From contig JBBRPS010000454.1 of assembly GCA_038227745.1 (NCBI GenBank), forward strand, positions 1 through 8,527: a stretch of 8,527 nucleotides of DNA, read 5' to 3'. The position numbers and the translations under genes were made by a program. The stretch comes from DASPXY01 sp038227745. Its GTDB lineage: Bacteria; Planctomycetota; Planctomycetia; Gemmatales; Gemmataceae. Position 1 is the first letter of the stretch; each line of letters starts with the position of its first letter. Shown here piece by piece: positions 1 through 5,877 of the stretch. The notes beneath the pieces were generated by a model. It saw nothing but the letters and a program-made list of their open reading frames with translations, did no database searches and had not been told where the DNA came from.

Positions 1-800
1 CGGCCCGGTTTGGGCTGGCGCAGCTCCCGGTGCGTTACGCCCAGGGCCTCCAGCACGGGGCCGTACACCTCGTGCAGGAAAATATCCTCATCGAAGATGC
101 CCAACCCCTTGATCGCCTCCACCCGCCGTCGGCTGTCCGCCAGCAGGTGGACCGCCGGCATCGCGAACGTCAGCAGCACCCGCCGTAACTGCTCCAGCGT
201 CTCCTGCCGGTCCAGGTCCAGGAACAGGCCCACCACGGTGCCGTAGAAGGCGTGGTGGGCGCGCTCGTCCACGGCGATCAGCTTCAAGAGGTGCGACAGG
301 GCCGGGTCGCCGCACTCGTCCACGCGCCGCCGCAGGTTGCGGTAGTGGACCCAGGTGGCCAACTCCTGCACCATCGCGAAGATCAGCATGCCCACGGCGC
401 TGTCGAACGGCAGGTCGTATTCGCGGGCGGCGACCATGCCCTCGAGGTCGGCCATCTGCTCGTCGGAGCGACTGCCCGAACGCAGCAGCCAGTCGCCCAG
501 GGCCAGCGAATGCTTGCTCTCCTCGTAGCCCCAGTTGGCGTGGAAGCTGGCCCAGCCGCGGTTGGCGCGGATCAGCGGCAGCGCCTTGCCCAGGTAGTCG
601 GGCAGATAGAGCTCGACCGCGCAAAACGACTCGACCACATCGGCGATGGCGGGGTTCATGGCGCGGTTGCACTGGTTCCACGGGATGTCGTCGGCCACCG
701 ACCAGCGCCGCTTCTTTTCGGCGCGGTCGAAGAACTCGCGATACAGGCGGTACAGGCTCGCGCGCAGGTCGGGGTTATCGGGACGTAACAGGTTCGTCAT
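1..800 (-). CDS. Acyl-ACP desaturase (ferritin-like di-iron), C-terminus cut by window edge
   Basis: The product resembles soluble di-iron acyl-ACP desaturases, which insert a cis double bond into a fatty acid bound to acyl carrier protein, using O2 and electrons from ferredoxin. Translating the minus strand from the ATG at 798-800 gives 266 open codons to the window edge. The six expected iron ligands are visible: E63, E94 and H97 (in YEESKH), E146 (in QELAT), E179 and H182 (in DERAH). The 33-residue spacing from E146 to E179 equals that of the castor enzyme, and 94 to 146 differs by one. No signal peptide or membrane segment is seen, so it should be cytoplasmic. A GAGG at 810-813 lies 9 nt before the ATG. 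The family is usually about 275-340 residues, so only a short tail should be missing. It is divergent from the lyase gene. The physiological substrate and regioselectivity cannot be read from the sequence. Confidence 0.88.
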   Translation of the reverse strand, partial: MTNLLRPDNPDLRASLYRLYREFFDRAEKKRRWSVADDIPWNQCNRAMNPAIADVVESFCAVELYLPDYLGKALPLIRANRGWASFHANWGYEESKHSLALGDWLLRSGSRSDEQMADLEGMVAAREYDLPFDSAVGMLIFAMVQELATWVHYRNLRRRVDECGDPALSHLLKLIAVDERAHHAFYGTVVGLFLDLDRQETLEQLRRVLLTFAMPAVHLLADSRRRVEAIKGLGIFDEDIFLHEVYGPVLEALGVTHRELRQPKPG

Positions 801-883
801 CGTACGGGACCTCGGCCAAGCAGCGCACCTCCCGCCCACCCGGAACTCCTGCAGAGCCACGTCGCCCCCGACCTGAGGGCGGG

Positions 884-917
884 CCGGCCGTCTGCCTGGC
901 ACGGACGGGACGGCCGG
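884..917 (-). repeat. Hairpin in the desaturase 5' leader
   Basis: A perfect 9-bp stem (884-892 pairing with 909-917, CCGGCCGTC/GACGGCCGG) with a 16-nt loop lies between the predicted desaturase promoter and its start codon. It would form in the leader RNA. In DNA this rich in GC such a stem can occur by chance, so a regulatory role is only a possibility. Confidence 0.35.
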
Positions 918-941
918 GCGCGTCGGGATGGAATAGAGGGT

Positions 942-969
942 AGGATAGTGGCGCGAGGGGAACAGTCAA
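942..969 (-). promoter_or_regulatory. Predicted sigma-70-type promoter for the desaturase
   Basis: Read on the minus strand there is a -35 TTGACT (964-969) and a -10 TATCCT (942-947) separated by 16 nt. The -35 matches five of six consensus bases and the -10 four of six, in an AT-richer patch of otherwise very GC-rich DNA. Transcription would begin near 935 and leave a leader of about 135 nt. This is prediction from sequence only. Confidence 0.5.
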
Positions 970-1009
970 CCGGATTGGACATACGCGCGCCTGCGCCCCG
1001 CAGCTCGCC

Positions 1010-1170
1010 GGGGGAGAGGGGTTGGGGGTGAGGGGGGGGTGAGGGGGGCGCGCTGCGAGCGCGAAACGGCAAGCCAGGCGCGCTGTGCCGACGGAGCGCG
1101 CCTGGCTTGCCGTTTCGCGCTCGCGCTACCCCAGCCGGCGCTGCCCCCTCACCCCCAACCCCTCGCCCCC
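1010..1170. repeat. Composite inverted repeat: C/G-rich repeat halves flanking a long palindrome
   Basis: Two 27-nt arms (1010-1036 and 1144-1170) are reverse complements with a single mismatch (A1015 against G1165). Each contains the core CCCTCACCCCCAACCCCTC, in opposite orientations. They enclose the perfect hairpin at 1055-1124. The right half continues into a second C-run/G-run hairpin (about 1159-1187), and the left half into a similar one (about 994-1014). The core reads as TPNPSP in one frame, a signature of dispersed intergenic repeats I associate with planctomycete and some proteobacterial genomes (from memory, not searched). The element sits exactly between the two divergent promoters. 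It is unlikely to code for protein. Confidence 0.75.
1055..1124. repeat. Perfect 30-bp inverted repeat with 10-nt loop
   Basis: Bases 1055-1084 are the exact reverse complement of 1095-1124, with a 10-nt loop at 1085-1094. A 30-bp stem without mismatch is far beyond chance even at this GC content. It lies in the centre of the composite repeat, between the divergent desaturase and lyase promoters. There is no T-run on either side, so a classical intrinsic terminator is not indicated. It is more likely a mobile or dispersed palindromic repeat. Confidence 0.85.
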
Positions 1171-1226
1171 GCGTACAGGGGAGAGGGGAGGGACAGGATT
1201 CCCCGCCGCTCGCCAACCCCCGCCGC

Positions 1227-1256
1227 TTGGCCCGCCCCTCATCCCCTCCATACAAT
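1227..1256 (+). promoter_or_regulatory. Predicted sigma-70-type promoter for the lyase-protease pair
   Basis: A -10 TACAAT (1251-1256, five of six consensus bases) lies 18 nt downstream of a -35 TTGGCC (1227-1232, four of six). The start would be near 1263, giving a leader of about 54 nt before the ATG at 1317. The -10 is one of very few AT-rich hexamers in this spacer. Confidence 0.45.
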
Positions 1257-1316
1257 CGCTGCGTTCTCCGCACCGGGCGACGGCCCCGCGCGGACACCAC
1301 CACGGGGGAGCGGGAC

Positions 1317-2198
1317 ATGACGCGAACCACACGCCGCCTGCGGCAACTCCTCGAGCAGCCGGGCGCCATACGCAGCCTCGGCGCCCACGATGTTTTCTCG
1401 GCCCGCCTCATCGAGGCCGCGGGGCTGGAGGCCGTCTTCCTCGGCGGCTTCGGCACCTCGGCCAGCCTCCTCGGCCTGCCGGACGTCGGCTTCCTCACCC
1501 TGACCGAGATGGCGGACGCGGTGCGGCGCATGGCCATGCGCGTGGCGATCCCCGTCGTCGCGGACGGCGACACGGGCCACGGCGACCTGCACAACGTCGT
1601 CCGCACCGTCCGCGAGTTCGAGCAGGCGGGCGCCGCCGGTCTCCTGCTGGAGGACCAGGTCGCGCCCAAGCGCTGCGGCCACTTCCAGGGCAAGCAGGTC
1701 ATCCCCGCCGACGAGATGGTCCTGAAACTGCGGGCAGCCCGCGACGCCCGCCGCGACCCCGACCTGGTGATCGTCGCGCGCACCGACGCCCGCGCCGTCG
1801 AGGGCATCGACGCCGCCATCGAGCGGGCCAACCGCTACGGCGCCGCGGGCGCCGACGTCTGTTTCATCGAGGCGCCCGAGAGCCGTGCCGAGCTGGAGCG
1901 CATCCCGCGCGAGGTGCGCTACCCGCTGCTGGTGAACATGCTCAGCGGCGGCGTGACGCCGATCCTGACGGTCGAGGAGCTGGGGAAACTGGGCTACAAG
2001 ATCGTCGTCTGTCCGATCGAGAGTCTGCTCGTGTTCGGCACCGCGATGCGCAAGCTGATCGACGCCCTGCTGACGCGCGGCCGCGTCGATCTGCCGGCCG
2101 GCGAGATGATGACCTTCGCGGAGGTCAAGGAAGTGCTCGGCCTGGACGACGTGCTGGGCCTGCGCACGAAGCTGATGCCGCCCGCGCCGACGGCGTGA
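1317..2198 (+). CDS. Isocitrate lyase/PEP mutase superfamily enzyme (methylisocitrate lyase-like)
   Basis: The 293-residue product is a TIM-barrel enzyme of the isocitrate lyase/phosphoenolpyruvate mutase superfamily. Members cleave or form C-C or C-P bonds next to a carboxylate, for example methylisocitrate lyase, dimethylmalate lyase and oxaloacetate decarboxylase. Visible motifs in order are LGGFGTSAS (42-50), the Mg-site motif ADGDTG (82-87), LLEDQ (110-114), the catalytic-loop motif KRCGH (118-122) with C120, ARTDAR (154-159), E185 and VNM (206-208). The loop cysteine favours a lyase over a phosphonomutase, but the substrate is not determined. The chosen ATG has GGGGGAG at 1304-1310, 6 nt upstream; an in-frame ATG at 1107 would read through the repeat and promoter. 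The length is normal for PrpB-type proteins. No prpC or prpD is nearby, so a methylcitrate-cycle role is not supported by context. The exported protease gene follows 39 nt downstream. Confidence 0.88.
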   Translation: MTRTTRRLRQLLEQPGAIRSLGAHDVFSARLIEAAGLEAVFLGGFGTSASLLGLPDVGFLTLTEMADAVRRMAMRVAIPVVADGDTGHGDLHNVVRTVREFEQAGAAGLLLEDQVAPKRCGHFQGKQVIPADEMVLKLRAARDARRDPDLVIVARTDARAVEGIDAAIERANRYGAAGADVCFIEAPESRAELERIPREVRYPLLVNMLSGGVTPILTVEELGKLGYKIVVCPIESLLVFGTAMRKLIDALLTRGRVDLPAGEMMTFAEVKEVLGLDDVLGLRTKLMPPAPTA

Positions 2199-2237
2199 GG
2201 GCGGCGCGATCCTATCTCGAGAAAGGAGTCCGGAAAT

Positions 2238-3611
2238 ATGAAGCACCATTTATCCGCGATCGCACTGGCCGCCGCGGCGCTGCTGAGCGCCGCCCCGGCC
2301 GCGCGGGCCGACCGGGAGATCTACCTGCGCGTGGCGCCGGCGTCGGTGGCCTTCGTCAACGGCAACGGCCGCGTCCTCGGCACCGGCGTCCTGATCGATG
2401 CCGTCGAGCGGTTGGTCGTCACCGCCAACCACGTCGTCAACCAGCCGGTGGCCAAGGGCCGCGACGTCCGCGTCTTCTTCCCCGTGCTGAAGGATAAGCG
2501 CGTCGTCACCGAGGCCGCCTTCTACAAGAACAACCAGGCGAAGCTGCTCATCCCCGGCACGGTCATCGCCTACGACTACGTCCGCGACCTGGCGCTGGTG
2601 CGGCTGGCGCGGATCCCCGAAGGCGTCGCGGCGGTGCCGCTGGCGAAGGAGGACCCGAGCCCCGGCGACACCGTCCACGTGATCGGCAATTCGACCGAGC
2701 ACTGGGGCGGCGCGTTCGGCTATAACAAGGGCTACGTCCGCAACAGCTTCCACTGGGCGTTCGTGCCGCGCTGCTTCTACGCCCTGTCGCACCACTCGCC
2801 GACGAACCACGGCGACAGCGGCGGCCCGGTGGTCAACGACCGCGGCGAACTGGTGGCGGTGGTCTCGACCGGGACGGACGGCGATCCGAACCCGGCCGGG
2901 TGGACGAAACGGCAGCAGGTCGTCGATCACAGCGTCCACGTCCGCGAGATCCGCGCCATGCTCGCGAACCTCAAGAAGCCCGCCTACCAGTTCCCCGGCG
3001 GCCCGTCCTTCAGCATCACGACCACGGTCAACCGCTCCCGTGCCGACGACCTCTTCTTCGTTCAGGTGCAGAAGGGCGAAAAAGTCAAGCTCGACCTGGC
3101 GGGCAAGGGGGCGACGGACCTGGACCTGTTCGCGGACCTGTGCGACGAGAAGCACGCTGTGGTCGCGAAGACGGGCACCTCGGACAAGGAGAAGGCGACG
3201 CTGACGCCCGACTGGACCGGCGTCTGCCGCGTGCGCGTCCTCAACCTGCCGAAGGACCTGGAGAACAAGGACTCGCTGACGCCGGTGAATGGCTACACGC
3301 TGACGGTCCAGTGGACGGCGGCGAACCCGGGGCCGGTGACGGTGATGCGCGGCATCATGGAGAAAGCCACCGACGAGATCAAGCTTTACTACGAGGCCGG
3401 CAAGGGCGAGGCGCGGGTAGCGCTGATCGGCGACGGCGACACGGACCTCGACCTGTTCGTGATCGGCCCGGACGGCCAGGAGGTGGGCAAGGGGGTGACG
3501 CTGGCGGATCGCGAAGTGGTGACGTGGACGCCGGCGGTGAGCGGCGTCTACACGGTGCGCGTGCAGAACCTCGGCGGCGTGTTCAACCGCTACGTGCTGA
3601 CCACGGATTGA
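2238..3611 (+). CDS. Exported trypsin-like serine protease with two C-terminal PPC-like domains
   Basis: The 457-residue product begins with a signal peptide (residues 1-24: basic start, alanine/leucine core, likely cleavage after ARA at 24). It should act outside the cytoplasm. Residues about 28-245 form a chymotrypsin-fold protease of the HtrA-like kind, with the triad H65 (TANHVV), D117 (RDLALV) and S194 (HGDSGGPVV). The C-terminal half holds two related beta-rich domains, about 255-360 and 365-457. Each has a TDLDLF motif (293-298 and 402-407) and an RVRVLNL/YTVRVQNL strand, as in bacterial pre-peptidase C-terminal (PPC) domains. These are usually accessory modules on secreted peptidases; here they seem retained as a tandem duplication. 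No PDZ domain or membrane anchor is seen. AAAGGAG at 2222-2228 sits 9 nt before the ATG. The 39-nt gap after the lyase gene contains no clear promoter. The natural substrate is unknown. Confidence 0.88.
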   Translation: MKHHLSAIALAAAALLSAAPAARADREIYLRVAPASVAFVNGNGRVLGTGVLIDAVERLVVTANHVVNQPVAKGRDVRVFFPVLKDKRVVTEAAFYKNNQAKLLIPGTVIAYDYVRDLALVRLARIPEGVAAVPLAKEDPSPGDTVHVIGNSTEHWGGAFGYNKGYVRNSFHWAFVPRCFYALSHHSPTNHGDSGGPVVNDRGELVAVVSTGTDGDPNPAGWTKRQQVVDHSVHVREIRAMLANLKKPAYQFPGGPSFSITTTVNRSRADDLFFVQVQKGEKVKLDLAGKGATDLDLFADLCDEKHAVVAKTGTSDKEKATLTPDWTGVCRVRVLNLPKDLENKDSLTPVNGYTLTVQWTAANPGPVTVMRGIMEKATDEIKLYYEAGKGEARVALIGDGDTDLDLFVIGPDGQEVGKGVTLADREVVTWTPAVSGVYTVRVQNLGGVFNRYVLTTD

Positions 3612-3648
3612 TGCGGTTGCGGTGAAAGCAGCGCCGTGAGGGGAAGTC

Positions 3649-3683
3649 ACCGGCCGGGCTGCTCCGGAGGCGGCCCGGCCGGT
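3649..3683. terminator. Terminator-like hairpin between convergent genes
   Basis: A perfect 11-bp stem (ACCGGCCGGGC at 3649-3659 pairing with 3673-3683) closes a 13-nt loop that itself contains CTCCGGAG. It lies 38 nt after the protease stop and 7 nt after the HEPN stop on the opposite strand, where a bidirectional terminator would be expected. Neither side has a T-run, so it may act as a folded 3' end or a Rho-assisted site. Confidence 0.55.
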
Positions 3684-3689
3684 AGGCGT

Positions 3690-4130
3690 TCACGGCTGCC
3701 ACGTTACCTGCCGCAGGACGTCGCGTTCATAGACCTTGATGGCGTCGGTGGTCGCGGTACGGACCGTGGGAGTCGCGGCGACGGCTTCGAGCAGCTGCAC
3801 GATTTCGAGGGCGGATTGAACGTAGTTTATCGCGTTGGCCTGGTCCAACGGTTCACCGAGGTCGTAGTCGGCCCAGTTGCGATTCCGGCGCAGAAAACTC
3901 AGGTCGTTGCCGGCTCGCCGCACGTCGGGGTGCCCGGCGTTGGCCAACCGCAGCCAGAGGTAGGCGTGGGCCTGGTCCCCTTCCGGCACGACAAAGCCAC
4001 AGTCCTGGAGGAGGCCGCGGGCGATGTGGAACGCCGCATAGTAGGCCCGACTCACCGCGGAACGCCATTCGGCTTCCCGCGCCCCCGCGGCCCATTCGCC
4101 GGCCACTTCCAGGAAATCGCGGGCGTTCAT
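3690..4130 (-). CDS. HEPN domain protein (UPF0332-like), second gene of an overlapping pair
   Basis: The 146-residue, mostly helical product is recognised as a HEPN protein by SRAYYAAF (27-34) and RRNRNWADYD (81-90). HEPN proteins are often RNase toxins or their relatives in two-gene cassettes. The canonical RNase motif is R-X4-6-H, and in MNT-HEPN systems RX4HXY. Aligning R82 and Y89 to that motif places A87 where the histidine would be. The RxxADY form is the one I associate with the UPF0332 subgroup, so this may be normal for it while leaving the canonical RNase activity doubtful. The ATG (4128-4130) overlaps the upstream stop as ATGA, which implies translational coupling and co-production with the 107-residue partner. 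No signal peptide or membrane segment is present. The length is complete for the family. Function as toxin, inactive homologue or nucleic-acid binder is unresolved. Confidence 0.85.
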   Translation of the reverse strand: MNARDFLEVAGEWAAGAREAEWRSAVSRAYYAAFHIARGLLQDCGFVVPEGDQAHAYLWLRLANAGHPDVRRAGNDLSFLRRNRNWADYDLGEPLDQANAINYVQSALEIVQLLEAVAATPTVRTATTDAIKVYERDVLRQVTWQP

Positions 4131-4450
4131 TCGGCCACCAGCCCCAGGCGGAAATCGCAGACCTGCGGCGCCGGACAGATGCGGTATAGCTCATCGATCC
4201 AGAAGTGCTGGGCCTTCACAAACTGCAGGACGTCCGCCCGGGGCACGCGCACCGCAAAGACGATGTGCCAGTCGTCGCGGATCTCCGGATCGTCCTCCAG
4301 GAACACCCGCAGGCTCTGCGCCGTCGGGAACAGGCGCCGCGTCGCCTCCAGCAAGGGGTCGAGGTAAGCCTCGACCTGCCGGCGCGCCGCGAAGTCCAGG
4401 ACGTCGAGCGGCCATTGCCAGGTGGCGGCCGTTGAGACAGGGGCGGACAT
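4127..4450 (-). CDS. Small protein of unknown family, partner of the HEPN gene
   Basis: The 107-residue product is not a family I can name. By eye it is helix (about 11-41), strand (46-52), strand (60-69), helix (72-91), strand (97-105). An acidic patch EDDPEIRDDWH (52-62) lies between the first two strands and a CPAPQVCDFRL stretch (92-102) near the end. It lacks the GSxxRG and DxD motifs of the minimal nucleotidyltransferases that normally pair with HEPN proteins. The start chosen is the ATG at 4448-4450, because AAAGGAGG (4458-4465) lies 7 nt upstream. A GTG at 4472-4474 would put that ribosome site inside the gene. Its stop overlaps the HEPN start by ATGA, and a near-consensus promoter lies just upstream. 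Position and coupling suggest a cognate antitoxin or complex partner; this is inference from architecture only. Confidence 0.75.
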   Translation of the reverse strand: MSAPVSTAATWQWPLDVLDFAARRQVEAYLDPLLEATRRLFPTAQSLRVFLEDDPEIRDDWHIVFAVRVPRADVLQFVKAQHFWIDELYRICPAPQVCDFRLGLVAE

Positions 4451-4457
4451 GGCGGAG

Positions 4458-4465
4458 CCTCCTTT
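4458..4465 (-). promoter_or_regulatory. Strong ribosome binding site that fixes the start of the HEPN partner
   Basis: AAAGGAGG on the minus strand is a near-perfect Shine-Dalgarno sequence, 7 nt from the ATG at 4450. It rules against the upstream GTG at 4474 as the start. Confidence 0.75.
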
Positions 4466-4481
4466 CGTGAGCACTTCCGGG

Positions 4482-4511
4482 AGGATACGAGAGGGGCGCA
4501 GACGTTGTCAA
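4482..4511 (-). promoter_or_regulatory. Predicted promoter of the HEPN cassette
   Basis: On the minus strand a perfect -35 TTGACA (4506-4511) and a -10 TATCCT (4482-4487) are separated by 18 nt. Transcription would start near 4475, giving a leader of about 25 nt that holds the strong ribosome site. The promoter sits between the ThuA stop (4537) and the cassette, so the pair can be expressed independently of the gene before it. A 7-bp inverted repeat, CGTGAGC (4466-4472) and GCTCACG (4516-4522), brackets the promoter and could be an operator; this is speculative. Confidence 0.55.
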
Positions 4512-4536
4512 GCGCGCTCACGGTCCGGCCCCCTGC

Positions 4537-5556
4537 CTATTTCATGACCAGGTCGGACGGCCGCACGCCCTTCGTGAAGCTGCCGTTGCCGAACGGCCGC
4601 GGGCGGTACTCGCCGACGATCTCCACGTTCGACCGCGGCGGGATCTTGCCCGCCATCCCGACCGCCCAGTACGAGGCGTTGACCAGCAGCCGGCGCAACC
4701 CTTCGCTCTCCAGGTCGGTCGCGGCGCCCATCGTCGTCGTGAACACGCGGGCCGTTTTGCCCGACTCGCCGGTGTAGCTGCGCGTCCAGGCGACCGGCAT
4801 CATCGGGTCGTTCTGCGCGCCCTCCACCGGCGGGTCCGTCGGCTTCATCCCCGTCAGCACCTGGCCGAGCACCAGCGGCTGGCTGTCGCCCGGCAGCGGC
4901 AGCGTGACGCCGTAGACGTCCGTCGGCCCCCAGATGTCGCCGTCCTTGATGCCGCTCAGGATCGCGTGGTTTTTCTGGCCTTTCGCGAGGACGCCGCGCG
5001 TGCTCTGCTTGCCGTGCTTGCCGTGATGGCTGATCCACGTCTCGCCCAGTACTTGCCGGCCGAAGCCGCCGCTCCACTTGCCGTTGTTGAACGAATACTT
5101 CGCGTAGGTCTTGCTGCCCTTGATGTTGAAGGCGTGCGTCGCCGTCCTCATGCCGATGACCGGCCGGCCCGACTCGATGTAATCGACGAGGTGCTTCATC
5201 TGCGCGTCGGGCAGGTCGCGGAAGCGCGTGGCGATGATCATCAGGTCGGCCTTGTCGAGGGCCTGAAGGCCGGGGATGTTGTCGTTCACGTTCGGGTTGA
5301 TGGTGCCGTCGCTGGGGTCGATGGCGAACAGGACGGTACACTTGAAGCCGTGGTGCTTCGCGAGGATCTTGCCGAGCTGCGGCAGGGCCTCCTCGGAGCG
5401 GTACTCCTCGTCGCCGCTGACCAGGACGACGTGCTTGCCCTTGCCGGGGCCATCGCCGCCCTCGTAGACGACCCACGGGTTGGTGTCCTGGGTGGCGGCG
5501 GGCGCGCCGGCGAGGGCGGCGAGCAACAGGGCGGAGGCCACGAGAGCGCGTTTCAT
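4537..5556 (-). CDS. Exported ThuA-domain protein
   Basis: The 339-residue product starts with a signal peptide (basic MKR, leucine/alanine core, cleavage near residue 20-21), so it should be periplasmic or secreted. The mature part resembles the ThuA-like fold, a class I glutamine-amidotransferase-like flavodoxin fold. A first strand KHVVLVSGDEEYR (41-53) is followed by a second strand DLMIIATRFRDLP (104-116), a helix, and GRPVIGMRTATHAF (130-143). The glycine/histidine-rich segment GGFGRQVLGETWISHHGKHG (163-182) follows. The only cysteine (C73) is not placed like an amidotransferase nucleophile. ThuA is linked to trehalose and other carbohydrate use, and planctomycetes carry many exported members, but the substrate here is unknown. 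GGAAAGG (5566-5572) lies 9 nt before the ATG. It is preceded by a large inverted repeat and followed 86 nt later by the HEPN cassette, which has its own promoter. Confidence 0.82.
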   Translation of the reverse strand: MKRALVASALLLAALAGAPAATQDTNPWVVYEGGDGPGKGKHVVLVSGDEEYRSEEALPQLGKILAKHHGFKCTVLFAIDPSDGTINPNVNDNIPGLQALDKADLMIIATRFRDLPDAQMKHLVDYIESGRPVIGMRTATHAFNIKGSKTYAKYSFNNGKWSGGFGRQVLGETWISHHGKHGKQSTRGVLAKGQKNHAILSGIKDGDIWGPTDVYGVTLPLPGDSQPLVLGQVLTGMKPTDPPVEGAQNDPMMPVAWTRSYTGESGKTARVFTTTMGAATDLESEGLRRLLVNASYWAVGMAGKIPPRSNVEIVGEYRPRPFGNGSFTKGVRPSDLVMK

Positions 5557-5606
5557 CTTGCCGAGCCTTTCCGAAGCGGTGAGGAGGGGTAGGTCAGGCG
5601 ATGGCT

Positions 5607-5634
5607 AGAGTATCGCGTCGCTCATCCTTTTCAA
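5607..5634 (-). promoter_or_regulatory. Possible promoter of the ThuA gene
   Basis: On the minus strand TTGAAA (5629-5634) is followed after 16 nt by TACTCT (5607-5612). The -35 is five of six to consensus, but the -10 is only about three of six. It lies in the AT-richest part of the spacer between the inverted repeat and the gene, so it is the best candidate, with low certainty. Confidence 0.35.
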
Positions 5635-5657
5635 GCGCCCTCGAATAGAGAGATTCC

Positions 5658-5849
5658 TCCGGCGCGAAAGGTGGTCACACAAGCCCGACGCGCCAGCGAG
5701 GGACCCCTCGCTGGCGCGTCGGGCTTGTGTCAAGGCTGGCCGCGGCGAGTAGAACGGTCGCGGTGCCGGCTACGGGACACAAGCCCGACGCGCCAGCGAG
5801 GGGTCCCTCGCTGGCGCGTCGGGCTTGTGTGACCACCTTTCGCGCCGGA
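5658..5849. repeat. 192-nt nested inverted repeat (74-bp perfect arms, each holding a 54-nt palindrome)
   Basis: Bases 5658-5731 are the exact reverse complement of 5776-5849, with a 44-nt centre (5732-5775). Inside each arm is a palindrome: 5677-5730 and 5777-5830, each with 26-bp perfect half-stems around a 2-base centre (AC in one, GT in the other). The two palindromes are therefore also exact reverse complements. The DNA can form two local hairpins or one large stem. It lies 28 nt after the nuoD stop and about 100 nt before the ThuA gene. The palindrome reads as ARRASEG or TRQRG in shadow frames, typical in my recollection of dispersed repeats in Gemmata-type genomes. The layout resembles a REPIN (two inverted REP copies), but no RAYT transposase is present and no clear target duplication was seen at the ends. 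It may also end nuoD transcription. Confidence 0.88.
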
Positions 5850-5877
5850 ATAATAAGGCTCCCGCCCGGCAGGCGCA

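Noticed and set aside
252..788. Plus-strand open frame opposite the desaturase
   Set aside because: The minus strand encodes all six di-iron ligands with correct spacing; the plus frame shows no motif.
775..969. Small 64-codon minus-strand frame upstream of the desaturase
   Set aside because: It is out of phase with the desaturase, overlaps its start, lacks a ribosome site and family motifs, and lies where the leader is predicted.
797..1831. Long minus-strand open frame (344 codons) across the repeat region and the lyase gene
   Set aside because: It has low-complexity Arg/Ser-rich composition, reads through palindromic repeats, and lies antisense to a clear enzyme gene; long antisense frames are common at this GC content.
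2250..3650. Minus-strand open frame (466 codons) covering the whole protease gene
   Set aside because: Its His/Arg/Val-rich composition is typical of the antisense of a GC-rich gene. The plus strand carries a signal peptide and an intact catalytic triad.
4451..4474. Upstream GTG start for the HEPN partner gene
   Set aside because: It would place the strong AAAGGAGG site inside the coding region and start at or before the predicted transcription start.
5677..5830. CRISPR-like array (four copies of a 26-nt sequence)
   Set aside because: The copies alternate in orientation as palindromes with 2-base centres rather than direct repeats with uniform spacers, and no cas gene is present.
5658..5849. 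Insertion sequence with terminal inverted repeats
   Set aside because: The 44-nt centre cannot encode a transposase and no flanking direct repeat was found; at most it is a non-autonomous palindromic element.
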